From contig NC_084896.1 of the NCBI RefSeq assembly GCF_958979055.1, positions 6,762,501 through 6,826,500 on the forward strand: a DNA stretch of 64,000 bases, given 5' to 3'. Each line of letters begins with the position of its first letter. The first letter of the stretch is position 1. The translations under genes and the position numbers were made by a program. This DNA comes from Alnus glutinosa (Eukaryota; Streptophyta; Magnoliopsida; Fagales; Betulaceae). Positions 24,036 to 36,070 of the stretch are shown in pieces. The notes below the pieces were generated by a model that was given only the letters and a program-made list of their open reading frames with translations, made no database searches and was not told the DNA's origin.

Positions 24036-24104
24036 CTCTCTCTCTCTCTCTTCCGTTTTTTTTATTTATTTATTTATTTTTTTAATTTCACTTAACCCCT
24101 GCTC
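22957..24104. other. Region after minisatellite, no gene seen
   Basis: Repeated at 53797-54930; its first part is also at 36783-37095. AT-rich and A/C-biased, with no convincing frame. A T-run followed by CT repeats lies at 23999-24051, shorter in the copy at about 54848. Confidence 0.65.
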
Positions 24105-24690
24105 AATTGTCACGGCTATTACAATTACCCTCCTAAACTTTAAAAGCTCTCAATTTAAAGAATCCATCTTTTAATTAATTTCAATTTCCCTAATCCGTTA
24201 CGATTTTCTGTTAAAAGTAAATCAAAATTATGAAAATAGCCCCCCCTTTTTTTTTTTAAAGAAAAAAAAAAAATCAAAGATTTAGGTGTCGTTGTTTTTG
24301 CAAATTTCATTAAATCATTACCAATGCTTAAATCCTTACAATTTTTTTCCTTTGTTTTTTCCACAAAGAAAGAGGTATATATTTTGAAAATTTTGACTCC
24401 CCTCCATTAGGATTTACTGTTAAATCCTAACTGAGGGTGAATTGAAAAAATAAAAAGATGGACACTAAATAGAGAGTTTTTAAAGTTTAGGGGATAATTG
24501 CAAATGTGGTAGAAGTTCAGGAGCATTAAATGCAGTTTCCTTTCCGTTAGGATTTATTGTTAAATCCTAATTGAGGGTAAATTGAAAAAATTAAAAGATG
24601 GACACTAAATAGAGAGGTTTTAAAGTTTAGGGGATAATTGCAAATGTGGTGGAAGTTCAGGAGCATCAAGTGCAGTTCCCTTTTCTTTTT
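24105..24690. mobile_element. Foldback element, family 2, copy 1, with duplicated right arm
   Basis: The left arm (TTACCCTCCTAAACTTTAAA...CCATCTTTTAATT, about 24122-24175) is the inverted match of ...AAAAGATGGACACTAAATAGAGAG...TTTAAAGTTTAGGGGATAATT. That right arm occurs twice, at about 24410-24530 and 24540-24680. The centre (TTTGCAAATTTCATTAAATC, CCTTACAATTTTT) resembles family 1 in S1, so the two are relatives. Copies lie at 37120-37690 and 54933-55490. Confidence 0.6.
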
Positions 24691-25918
24691 TGCTTTTGTT
24701 TTTGTTTTTTTCTAGTTCTCATTTCAAATTGTTATATATATATATTTCTTTTAATTTTGTTTTTTTTTTCAATTTGGTTGTTTTTTTTAGGAGTGTGTTT
24801 GGGTTTAATTTGCTCTTCTTATTGTGAGATGTCAATAATGCCTTCGGGGACTAGACAAGTTTTAGGTAGTTTGGGGAAACATTATCACAATTAAAAGTGT
24901 AGGAGAACATTGTCAATTAGAATGGTAGGACGAGGGAAGCATATGGAGTTTTTCCAAAAAAGATAAAGAGAAGGTAGTTGGTGGAAGAAGGTGCTTGCTC
25001 CCTTAGATTGAAGCCCATGGGTGTAACATTATTTTAGGTGATATTATAACATCAATCTTGCTGACGTTGCAGCAACATCTTAATTATGCAACAACATCCC
25101 AAAGGCATGGAGAAATTGCAGCCAAAATTGAAGTACGGTTTCAGAAAATAAAGCTAGCTATAGCTAGCTAGAGACGGTGCTTGCTTATGTTACAACCTCA
25201 ATAATATATATGCACTCTCTTCACTCTTTCAAACCAAAAACGAAAGAGAACCATATCTAAAGGCAAAAACAAAACATAAAAGGAAAAAACACTATCATCT
25301 CTATTCTCTCATTTCCTCTCACGCACGCCGCCAGCGTAAGTTTCTAACCTCTCATCTCTCTCTTTCTGTCGCATTTACAGTCGCCTCGGATCACCGCACT
25401 GCCTCCCTCTGCCCTCGTCAGGCTGCGCATCCCTCATCTATGTATCAACTGATTCAATATCTTTTATTTTATTTTCTGTTTTGTTTTATAAACTAGAGTG
25501 CCGATATGGTATATATCGTCAGAGTGTGGGAATTGGTCATGATCTACTACTAGGAACCTTTTGAATCCGGCCCCTCCATTTTTATTTTTATTTATTTCAA
25601 TGTTTATTAATTTAAAATTTTAGAAAAGAGGGAGCGAAGGGCTATGATCAAAAGAAGTTAGACGTTTATTCAAAAGAAAAAAAAAAGAAGAAAAAAAGAA
25701 AAAAAAAAGTTAGACGTGATATCTCAAACAGTCGGTGGATTAAAAATTTCATTAAATTTAATCATGCACTCGCTCTACCTTACTTACCATGCAGGCTGGG
25801 TCGAAAAAAAAGAGAGAGTATATAAGCAGACATTTTATTTCATTATAATTATATATTGCTATGACATTACAACAAGGGAAACATGCCAAACTTTATTCAC
25901 ACTATCTAATAGTTCATT
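24691..25918. other. Region between foldback element and GLP-F1, no gene seen
   Basis: Repeated near 37690-38720 (with a deletion) and 55490-56730. At 25235-25340 there is a promoter-like stretch: a TATA-type tract, CT-rich leader, then CACGCCGCCAGC followed by GTAAGT. It could be the 5' end of a captured or dead gene, but no protein follows. No gene is called. Confidence 0.55.
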
Positions 25919-25939
25919 ATGGCTATTTCATATAGTTGT

Positions 25940-26381
25940 CTAATTGAACCGTTTCTCGAGATAGTCGATCACTTTGTTGTCCACTTGGAAGACCTTGGTG
26001 AGAACATTTGGACTGATGAGAGGATTGGATCCAAAGATAGTCTTTGCTATGGTGATGAGCCAAGGATTTTGACTACCAAGGCCGGCAAAATTAACATCGT
26101 TAGTCTTTCCCACATTAAACTGGAAGTGAATGAGACCAATTGGAAAGACGAAGACGTCTCCTGCATATAGAATTTTAGTGAAGAGAAGGTTATCTGGGTT
26201 GGATGTGACAAAGCCAACATACAGAGTACCATCTACGACTACTAGAATTAATTTGGGTGGCACGAGGGTGAGTGTGGGGTGGATTTACACCATATGGTGC
26301 AAAGTCTAAGCGAGCTAAGGATATGTCTAGTGTGTTGAGGCCAAGTATTTGGTCTACATTCAAAAGAGTGACATTCGACCC
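25940..26381 (-). pseudogene. GLP-F1, germin-like exon 2 fragment cut by a CACTA element
   Basis: Minus strand. It holds only the 3' ~80% of exon 2, from [18 protein letters not shown] to the stop codon. It ends at CGACCC, where the CACTA element begins two bases later. A four-base AATT duplication after the ligand Glu codon (..THPRAT-Q-I..) shifts the frame, and the 3' part resumes in the correct frame as [13 protein letters not shown]. In this copy the Glu ligand is also changed to Gln; in F2 and F3 it is still Glu. The His of box 3 ([12 protein letters not shown]) is kept. Exon 1, the intron and the 5' end of exon 2 are missing. Clearly non-functional. Confidence 0.9.
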
Positions 26382-26383
26382 TA

Positions 26384-27437
26384 CACTACAAAAAAATTAA
26401 GAATTCTCTAGAAATTGGAAAAAAACCGCCTGAAAAACGTTCCAGACGGTTTCAAACCGTCCAGAATAATGTATCGCTAATCTGGATTACGGACAGTTTG
26501 GTCTAAACCGTCTGCAATTCCAGACGGTTTGGCACAAACCGTCTAGAAAAATTCTGGACAGTTTTGGCCAAAACCGTCCAGAATAATTAATTATTTTTTT
26601 AAAAACAAAATCTATGTGTGAGTTTCAATATGATTTTTTTTTTGGTCTGGTCATCTCCCTCATTTGCAAATCCACCGGAAATCACTGGGTTCACCGTTCA
26701 TCTCCCTCATTTGCAGATCTAAATATCTCCCTCATTTGCAAACAAAACCTGGCACCGAAAATCACAGGGTTCATCTCCGAAAATCACTGTCTCTTCGTTG
26801 TCAACCGATTTCCCTTCCTTTTCATTCTATTTCCTTTCGTTTGTAGCGGTCATTGTCTTCAGTGTACGTTTTTCTTCGACTCGTCCGAAGGATCTGCCCA
26901 AAACGCAAAACACAACAATGAAGACCCAAATATTCCACGTGGCCATGTGGTCACGTGTATTAATTACGTGTGGCCACATGGCCACGTGTATAAATTACAC
27001 GTGGCTAAAATATTCATATTTTTTATAATTTTTTCAGGAATTGAAATTTTTTCAAATTTTTTTTTAAAGATTAAAAATTTTAGTCACGTGTTTTGTTGGC
27101 CACGTGGCTTATTGCCACATCGCCAAATAGCGACGTGTATAATAAAACACGTGGTTAAAATATTCATATTTTTTTCAAAAATTGAAATTTTTCCTGAATT
27201 TTTTTGAGGTTAAAATTTTAGCCACGTGGTTTATGTGCCATGTGGCCAATTGGCCACATGGCACATAAACCACGTGACTAAGTAATTTTCTCAAATTCAT
27301 TTCTAATTCCCCCCCCCCCTCCTTTTTTTATTTTTTTATTTTTTTTTTCCATTTCCCCTGCCCCTTTTTCTTTCACATTTTCCTTTTCTTTTATCTTCTT
27401 TCTTTCCCTTTTTCCCTTGCACAGACGCCATTCCTTC

Positions 27438-27478
<41 letters not shown>

Positions 27479-30415
27479 CACACAGACAGGGAGATGGAAA
27501 GGGAGACTGAGAGAGTTGGAGAGAGAGCCGTGGTCGACGACGGCGCCGGAGTCCGGAGGGTCATGGCTCGACGGCAGTGAAGCCAAGGGGGTGTTTTTCC
27601 GGCTTTTTTTAGGGTTTTTTTTTGTTTTTTTGTTTTTTTGTTTTTTTTTGTTTTTGTTTTTTTTTTTTTTTTTTTTTTTCTCTCCTTTTTCTTTGAGTTC
27701 TCTGATCTGAAAGTTTGTAATTTCGTTTTTGTTGTTGATTTTTGGTGATTGTTGGTGATTTTTGGTGTTTTGTTGGTGATTTTTTGGTAATGCGGGTCGA
27801 CGGAGGATTTTTGGGGGATTTCTTGGATTGGATTTCATGGGGGAATGAAGGTGATTTTTGGTGATTGTTGGTGATTTTTTGGTATTTTGATGGAGATTTT
27901 TTTGGTGTTTTGTTGGTATTTTTTGGTAATGTGGTCGACGGAGGATTTTTGGGGGATTTTCAAGATCGAATTTCATGGGAAAGTTTTGTAGTGATTTCAC
28001 CGGCCTTGCAAAAATTTTTGTCGAGGGAAAAAAAAAAAATTGCAAAAAAAGTTTTTGGCGAGGGCACTGGCGAAAATAAAAAAATAAAAAGAAAAAGGAA
28101 GAAGAATTTCTGTTCTTCTTCTTTTTTTTTTTCTTTTTTTTCTTTTTAAAAAAATGTGGTGTTAGTAACGTGTGTTAGTTCCACGTGACTAAAAGTGCCT
28201 ATTATTTTTTCCAAAAATAAAATGCATTTAGCCACGTGTGAGTGGCACATGGCTAAATGTCACATGGATGGCTAACGAGGGACCCCTCTCCGAGTTCATA
28301 TACTACCACCACGAAATGGTTTTGGTAATTTATATATCGTTACCAGAATTCTCAAACTTTATTTCTAGTGATATTATTTTATTAATGAAAAATGTTTGGG
28401 GGTATAACAACTTTTATTACAAAGTTATTTACAAACTGACAATTTATAAGTAGTGAAATAATTAAGAGAAACTAATAATTATGAGATATTGGTATGGTAT
28501 ATGACATTACTTTTCAAATATACTTTGGGATAAAAATGTATATACGGGCTTGTTTGCTAATGCTAGCATTTTAGAATTGCCTTTTACCTTTTAGCCAAAA
28601 AAAAAATAAAAAAGCATTAACAAACAGATCAACAAAGAAAACACTTACAAAACATTTAAAATTACTTTTACTTTTATGTCACATCACAACTACAAAACAA
28701 AACAAAAAAAACATTATAAAGTATTAGAAAACGAGCCCGAAGTTTCTAGCAGTACTTTTTGACCAAATAACAACATGCATCTGTTGATAATCTTTTAACA
28801 AGCTTTATCATGTCTAATTGATCAGCTAAAGGAAAGTCCAAAAAAAATAGTTCTTTTTTGTGAGATACCACCCCCTAAAGGTGGACAGATGCCTTCCGTT
28901 CTAAGTTTTCGTGTAACAGAAAAGATGATAGAGGAGATGCCGGAAGCTGTGGAAGATATGGAGGAAAAGGGGTTAAAATACACATTCACGGCTCTTAGCA
29001 GGAATGATACATCATCCATGAGGGGTAGAGGTTGGGAGGATGCATTTGGGACATCGGATTGCGTAGAAGCTGAGAGAAGGTATGAACCATGCATTTACAA
29101 TACATCCAGTTGTCCCAAAATTTTTGGCTAATAGAAAATAATGAATTTAATTCATATTCTAACATACATAACCCATATTTATTAGCTTTATATTATGATT
29201 ACTGATTAGTGCTAGAGAATTTAGAATTTAAATCTCATATGGAAGTTTTATGCCAGGGCTAAAGCACTAGGGATGGACATGGAGTGGCTGCCAAATGGCT
29301 CGGCGAAGACCATATTAGGCCCGCGATCTCTAACAAAGGTGTTTGATGGAAGAAAAGGAAGGAGAATGTGGTTTAACACATTAGTGGGCATGCATGGGAA
29401 GGAGCACAGCTCAGCCACGATGGCAGACGGGACAGAAATCCCAACAAAAGTAGTCAAAAGATGTGAAGAAATCATTGAAGAAGAGAGCATCCAATTCAAG
29501 TGGGGGAAGGGTGATGTTCTCTTCTTTGATAACATGGCTTTGCTTCATGGAAGAAGGCCCGCCATTCCTCCAAGAAGAATCCTGGTTGCCACATGCAAGT
29601 AGTTTAATTTCTGGATCAATCTATCTATCAATCAATCAATCAATAATGTGTGTCTTTCATTTGTGAGACGCATGGAACTTCTTGGTTACTGCTACTAGTT
29701 TTGATTTTAAGGATTGAACATGTGGTCTTCGCATCCTTGTTCTTTTGGTGTTTATTGTTTCTTCAAATACAAGCCATATCCAAGAAAGTCTCAAAATAGT
29801 ACTCTAATATATAGAGTGCATTTTGCCTCGTGATTTCGCACACCAAATGCACATTTTTTAAACAAAATATGAAAAATATCATGTTTGCATGGGATTACGT
29901 TCAAAAAAATGACAAACATTAAATGGCACAAGTATTTCTTGCACAAACAGAATGTTTATTTCATTACCTCCAATAAAGGACAGTTAAATGTGGAAGCAGA
30001 TTAAATTTGAAATCAAAATGCATATCCTACTCTCTCTTTTTCGCTAGACAATTAAAAAAAAAAAACTATAATAAAAAGCACAAAATATGATACATTGTCA
30101 CTCCAAGACACAACTCTTAATCACCTTTGTAACGTAACAACTTTTACTTTTATTTTTCTTTTTCTTTTCTTTTCTTTTTTTGTTTTGAAAAAAAAAAACC
30201 CTAAAGTAGTTAGATGACTACTTTATCACATGGGTAAAGTGGTCAAGAAGTATGTCTTGAGATGACAGAATATCATATTTCAATAAGCACAACCCTGAAC
30301 CTGTTTGTTGTTGGGAGCACACGGGCTTCATTTTTACCTAGCTACTATAACCGAATTCACTACACGTAACTCACATGGCTAATTGCAAGTGACTAAAAAC
30401 AAAGTTTTTTGTTGT
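26384..30415. mobile_element. CACTA element copy 1, carrying a captured gene fragment
   Basis: The left end is CACTACAAAAAAATTAAG. The right end is near TTTTTTGTTG at 30405-30415 (TTTTTTGTTGTG in the sister copies, one mismatch from the inverted left end). Subterminal motifs are CCGTCCAGAA/AAACCGTC on the left and many GCCACGTGGC-type palindromes further in. The interior has long T and A tracts and TTTTGGTGATTGTTGGTGA repeats. Sister copies at 39189-41166 and 57196-59153 are about 2 kb. This one is twice as long because of a 2.09-kb stretch (about 28262-30348) with a dioxygenase gene fragment. No transposase is seen. Confidence 0.75.
28262..29602 (+). pseudogene. Captured 3' half of a clavaminate-synthase-like 2OG dioxygenase gene
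   Basis: Three exon-like blocks read in order. About 28262-28321 encodes ANEGPLSEFIYYHHEMVL, with the His-x-Glu iron-binding type motif. About 28826-29079 includes SPKKIVLFCEIPPP and GLKYTFTALSRND. The third, 29257-29602, includes GMDMEWLPNG, MWFNTLVGMHGKE, GDVLFFDNMALLHGRRP and a stop after LVATCK. Introns have GT-AG borders (29080 to 29256 is clearest). The blocks match the C-terminal half of plant TauD/TfdA-type proteins annotated 'clavaminate synthase-like' (At3g21360 type). The N-terminal half and promoter are missing, and the piece lies inside CACTA copy 1. The exons show no stop, so capture may be recent. Function as a protein is unlikely. Confidence 0.8.
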
Positions 30416-31870
30416 TTTATAGCCAGGAGTGAATGAAGCGGTGTATGTTTTTCACTAACCTTTTGTATTGTGTGATAACAACGTACCTTACATGCGCACA
30501 GCACCAACCTAACCACTAAGTAGGTGTTAAAGTTGATAGCTCTTTCACTAATTTATATGGATATGTTGACAATAAACAATGCCTACCAACATCTTGTTTC
30601 AGCTTAATGAGGTAGAGAATACTGACTAAAAGTTGTTATGAAAGACGACGATACGTTGGGTCCTCTCACCATGGATGAGAATCAATTTTCATTGTCTGGC
30701 AGAAAGGGTTACGTTATTACGTAAACATAATTGACAGACTTCTCAACCAAATTCCACACGTGTATTTGAATACTCGTGGCCATCTGGCCACGTGTACTAT
30801 TGTACACGTGTCTGACTGTTAGACACGTGTATGAAGATACACGTGGCAATTTTTGTTTTTTGTAAAAAAATTTTAAATTGTATTTTTTATTTAATTGAAA
30901 AACTACATACATAAAAATCATTTAGAACTTCGGTATATTGAGATTGGCTCTAAATAGGTTGGCTGAACTTCAAACAGCTACTATTAGTTTTTGACTTATG
31001 ATTTTTTATATTTGAGCTTTCTCCTTTTTTTTTTTTTTGCAAATCTCTTTCTTTTTTAAGATTACAAGCGCTTCTAACCAAAAAAAATTCCTATTCCGAG
31101 TACCAATTCACACCAATTGATCTTGTTGCTTGATGGGACTAATAGCCAAACCACAAATAAACTTTAAAAATTTCTTCTATCAAATAAACTTTCTTTTTTA
31201 ATTGTATTGTCATCAATAAGTTCATTTACACAAACTTTGTATATATCTTCATCCACAGTCAATATTAGCGATGAATTACAACATCATCACTATTTTGTCT
31301 TTAATGACGGAGTATTTGTGACGACTTTGTCAATACCGACCACTGCAGGTTTTAGTAACGACTAAGCTAATCTTTTTTTATTATGCTAGAAATAGCTAAC
31401 TCGTCTGCATGTGTGCGTATTAATTACTACGTATCATGCTAACTGCTAAGCCACTCTTTTAAGATTTTTAATCAAGGGGCATGCAATTGCTCGTGAATTT
31501 TTTTTTAATATCAAGAATATTTAAAGTGTCGTGGTATTTGGAATTACTTCAATAATCTACTTCGATTCAATCCTGTGCTTTCAATACCTCCGTTTCCTTT
31601 CTTTTTTGAATAATGAGTAACTTTGTATATATCAAACGAGCAAAATTCAAAACAGAATTACACTTCAGCCATGGCTAAACAAACCCCGAATTAAACAATA
31701 AATTGTCTAGAATAAAGCTGAACAAAACTTTAGTAAACCACAACAAAACATGCTACGAAAAAGAAAAGAAAGTGTACATAAGAAGTCACTTCATTTCATT
31801 ATTACTAACATTATGTTACAGCTATGAACCGTCTAATGGTTCATGGTGCATGGCTATTACATATGTTTAT
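30416..31870 (-). repeat. Block G, copy 2, and GLP-D 3' flank
   Basis: Begins right after the CACTA end with TATAGCC..GGAGTGAATGAAGCGG...TATGTTTTTCAC. This is the mirror of the conserved GLP promoter block, so it is the surviving promoter of GLP-F1. The rest matches 41167-43320, but with two deletions: the left part of the CACGTG-rich insertion is missing (join at about 30747), and about 440 bases are missing after 31000. No gene is seen apart from the flanking GLP sequences. Confidence 0.75.
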
Positions 31871-32787
31871 CTAAGTGCTTTTTGAAGAAAACTGTTTCTG
31901 AAGATAGTTAACCACATTCTTGTTCAACTGGAAGGCTTTGGTCAGAACGTCAGGATTGATAAGAGGATTAGATCCAAATACAGTGTCTGCAATAGTAATG
32001 CGCCCCGGATTCTGGCTGCCGAGATCGAAAAGGCAAGGGCATCGGTACTTCCTACATTGAATTGGAAATGAATGAGACCAATTGGGAACACAAAGACGTC
32101 TCCCGCATTTAAAGCCTTCGTGAAGAGGCGGTTATCTGGGTTGGATGTGACAAAGCCAACATAGAGGGTACCCTTTATGACTGTAAAAATCTCAATGCCA
32201 TGAGGGTGAATGTGGGGAGGATTTAGGCCATATGGTGCAAAGTCAACGCGAACCAAAGATACGCCTAATGTATTAAGGCCTATTATTTTGTCCACATTCA
32301 AAAGCGTGACGATCGACCCGAGTTGATTTGCAGTGCTTCGAGGAATGTTTAGGCCCTGGAAGAAGAAATCGTTGGCATTGGCAAGCTTTGGGTCCTTGCA
32401 GAACTTTCCATTCACAAATACTGCACAAAAAAAATTTGTTAATATCACAAGGCACTTAGATATATAATTAATAATGGTTTATAACGTGTAATGCAGAAAT
32501 TAAAAAGGCCCATTTAAGTAATCCCTCCTAGCTATCATAACTACATTGATATGTAGATCCCATGGATGAGAAAAAAAAAATCCAGATTCTTCAAATGACT
32601 TCAAAAGAACATAATAATAATAACAAGAAGAAGAAGAAGAAGAAGAATGTGTTCATACCAGCATCAGTGGAAGTGTTAACAAAACACAAAAGTCTTGCAG
32701 AGGAGCAGGATCAAAGGCAGAGGCAACGGGGCATGCCAAAGCCACGAGTGCCAAAGCTATAACAAGGTAATTAAGAACCCCTTTCAT
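31871..32787 (-). pseudogene. GLP-D, germin-like gene with two frameshifts
   Basis: Minus strand. Exon 1 is 32659-32787 (MKGVLNYLVIALAL, then [18 protein letters not shown]); exon 2 is 31871-32420. Promoter, donor, acceptor and all metal ligands (HIHPHGIE and [12 protein letters not shown]) are present, so at first sight it looks whole. A one-base deletion after DFCV shifts exon 1, and the same deletion is in GLP-E. A second one-base deletion after DALAF shifts the C-terminal ~60 residues, and GLP-D' shares that one. Shared lesions at homologous places argue against sequencing error and show the gene was dead before it was duplicated. With the frame ignored, it would have ended QKQFSSKST, slightly longer than GLP-B. 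Confidence 0.85.
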
Positions 32788-32873
32788 GCTTATTTGTGGT
32801 TATGATCTCTTGCTTCTGTATACGGTGAGTTCTTGGTTTTGTGAGGGGTGAGAGATGTTGGGTGGGAGCATAT

Positions 32874-32882
32874 CTATTTATA
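32874..32882 (-). promoter_or_regulatory. TATA box of GLP-D with conserved upstream block
   Basis: TATAAATAG on the minus strand, 87 bases before the GLP-D ATG. Upstream is GTGAAAAACATAGACCGG, then TTCATTGACTCGCGGC, nearly identical in GLP-E (17837-17845) and in the remnant right of each F-linked CACTA copy. TTGACT fits the WRKY W-box core; binding is inference only. Confidence 0.65.
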
Positions 32883-34460
32883 GCCGCGAGTCAATGAACC
32901 GGTCTATGTTTTTCACTAGATGGAGCCTCTAAGACTTGGAAAGCTATCGAATTTTTATTAAGCGGGTGAACCGGCTGTTATTTAGCCATATGCATTTAGT
33001 TTGCAGATATTAGAAATGCAGCCAAATCCGACCACTTCAATTAATTAATGGAATATAATAGTGCAGTTCTAATGCTGCTTTCTCCTATTATAAAAAAAAA
33101 TCATGGCTTAAACTAGAATATAACAACCACGAATGCTTGTCGTTTTGGTAAATTCCAAGGGAGTCGATCTTCCAATTAATAACATGCAATTTGATAAAGT
33201 ACTCCTTCAACCACCATGTTTGGGACAGAAATATAATTTACAATATTCTGCCACGATGTTTCATACGCTGAATGTCCTTTGGACTTTAGGTTGAATTTTT
33301 GTTTGATGAATGACGAGGAGGCATATACCCTGTTGGCCTGTTCTGTGAAGAAAAAAAGTAGCCATTCTCACGGCCCATCATTTTCATCAGAATAGTCATT
33401 CTAAGTTTTAAAGTATATAATAAACATTCTATCCCTTATCACATATATACTTTAACACTAAAATTATGTTTGGTACGCAGTTGCTTTTATTAGGAAATAA
33501 AATATATGATAATGATCTAACATTTGGAATAAAGATTCTTATCACCCATCGAAAATGACTATTTCTTAAATTGAGGAATAACTTTTCCTCTCAAATGTGA
33601 GTCGAATAGCTATTCCTCAATTTCAGGAATAACAATTCCCTCATGAATCATGATAATGACTATTTCATTTTATATTCTTTTATTTCTTAATAGAATAGTC
33701 ATTCCAAGTGTCGAACGTACGTAACCTAAAATATTATATTTCACCTTCTTCTATTTATAATAAAAGTTATTTATTTTTCTTAACAAAATAGTCATTTTTC
33801 TTATATTGTCAATGTGTTCGGTTATTTTTTATTTTTTATTTTTATAGATAAATGTGTTCTGTTATAAGTATATTACTCTTGCTGCCTGCTGGCCGGTGCA
33901 TGTTAATATATTACTATGCACGCAATACTCGATCAGTCAATTCACGATGTTTCAATTACGTAAGATTTTGTTCCTAAAATTTAAAAGTTCATAGTTAAAT
34001 GATTTCTATTTAAAAATACAATTGACCTATTCAGGACCAACTTAAGAATTGATGCCGCATCAATGACGCGTTCGATCAGCATCTTCCTGATAATAATCCT
34101 AAAATTGTATTATATTTTATTGTTCCTCGTTTACGTGAATCTGTCTACCTGAAAACCCTAATATGACCATTTCAATTTATTTATAAATTGCGGAAAATTC
34201 AATTAAGTACAACAGTTAACTTTTTCAAAAGAAAAATGAACAAAGTTTAGAAGCCAATACGGGACGATGCATCATCGCCAAAACTTTGATTTTAATATAT
34301 TTTTATTTACGCTTTTGCTCTCTCAATAAAAATGATCAGTTCCATCCTTTGGGGCAGGCTTAGTCTTACTCGGTTGGAAATACCTTCTAACTCCAACCTC
34401 ACGATAGACTGAATCATTAGAAAAGCAAAATTGGAGCAACAACGTACTTAATATATAGAG

Positions 34461-34946
34461 AAAGCTTCACTGACCATCCTTGATATTTCATCACTTTTAT
34501 GTACAATCATATCCTTAAATTTTTATAAGTATTAATTTAGTATATATATCTTTCAATTTTTTTTCAATTTTACTCGTCCGTTAGGATTTTTCGTTAAATC
34601 CTGTTGAAATTACCAAAATACTTTCTTTTTTTTTTTTTAAAAAAAAAAAAAACAAAAAATTAATTATTTAGGAATGTGTATTTTTGCAAATTCTATTAAA
34701 ACTTGACCAACGGCTAAATCCTTGCAATTTTCGTTTCTTCTTTTTCCTAAAAAAAAAAAGGGATATTTTAAAAATTTTGACACATTTCCGTTATGATTTA
34801 ATGGAAAATTCTAATAGAGGTGGGAAGTTAAAAAAGAAAAAGAAAAAAGAGTGTAAAATGGATACTCTAAATTGACAATTTTTAAAGTTTCTGAGTATGA
34901 TTACAAAAGTGATGAAAGATCAAGGTGGTAAGTGAAGTTTTTCCCC
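34461..34946. mobile_element. Foldback (MITE-like) element, family 1, copy 2
   Basis: Same arms and position within S1 as the element at 1094-1576, with small differences in the central A/T runs. It was duplicated with S1 rather than newly inserted. Confidence 0.65.
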
Positions 34947-34949
34947 ACT

Positions 34950-34983
<34 letters not shown>

Positions 34984-35324
34984 CTATAGGCTGAACATGA
35001 CCAAGAGGACTTACTTTTACAAATTATGCATTTGATTAACAAATCATTTATTTTCGTTTTGAGCAGATTTCCATAGTCTCTTGGCTAATTTGGATTGATC
35101 TGGCCTTGGTGATAGTCTTTCCTTCGTTAAAATCTACTATGTATCACTCCTATTTTGCCTATGACATATATAGATACCCTTTCATACTCACGGCTCATTT
35201 CTTCCTGGGACTTATCATTCGGACTGGGATTTACTGTTCAGGTGGTATCGCGAGTACAGAAGTAAGAGTTTAACACATGAATGAATAAAATAAAACAATA
35301 ACAGTGAAGAACTTATAGGAGGCT

Positions 35325-35615
35325 TTAACTGTTGACGTACAGTCTTGAAGAGACAACAATATTATCTTCTTTTACCCATTTTTCTTTAGTTTTGGTTTTT
35401 ACTATATTTTCAACAAGGTAAAACTTATCAACAAAATCAAAACAGAGCATTTCTATTTCGACTTTACTTATTAATTTATTCCAATGACTTAAGAATTTTT
35501 TCTTTTGTTCGAGGTTGAACCTTTTTCGATAAACCCTTCTTCTTTCAATATTAGCTTCAGACTCAATAGCTTCAGACCTAAATTTAAAATACAATGAGAA
35601 ACCTGTGCATAGCAT
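35325..35615 (-). pseudogene. Exon-like open frame in S1 copy 2, unknown
   Basis: The longest version (96 codons) of the frame at 1992-2243, beginning MLCTGFSLYFKFRSEAIES and ending VKEDNIVVSSRLYVNS. No domain recognised. Its upstream extension is lost in the other copies. Confidence 0.3.
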
Positions 35616-36070
35616 GGGTTAGAGATTAAAGTTTTGTCCGTAATGCGTGGATTTATAAGCTAAACATGAAAAAAGATGATAATTTAAGCTAAATTTCTTT
35701 CTAGATATATAACTAGGGGCGTACATGCGGATGCAGATTTTGTTTATTTGCAGTAATTATAACTGCATTTGTACCATATTCTTACAAACCGCATTTGTGT
35801 GATTATTACGTTTATTATCAGCTATTCGCATATTACATAATTGGTCTTTTGGGCCTTCTATGGGTCTCTAATATTAAAGCATATTTTTTAAAAAAAATTA
35901 AATAATTTGAAAATAATTTCGGTCAATTTTTAGTGTCCTGACTTGTTTTATAATTTTTTATAAGTCCTATTATTTTGAAATATATTGATTTCAAATTATT
36001 TTCTCCTTTTTGCCCAAGTATTTCATGAGAAAGTAATACAACCAACAGTATTAATGTAAATATAACTTAT

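Noticed and set aside
25919-26170. Plus-strand frames over GLP-F copies (also at 38724 and 56731) and minus-strand frames over GLP-A, B, C and A'
   Set aside because: Antisense shadows of germin exon 2, whose codon pattern leaves the opposite strand open.
27278-28045. 255-codon minus-strand frame rich in Lys, Pro and Ser
   Set aside because: It runs through poly-T/poly-A tracts and GTGATTTTTGG repeats inside CACTA copy 1; the sister copies break the frame. Low-complexity artefact.
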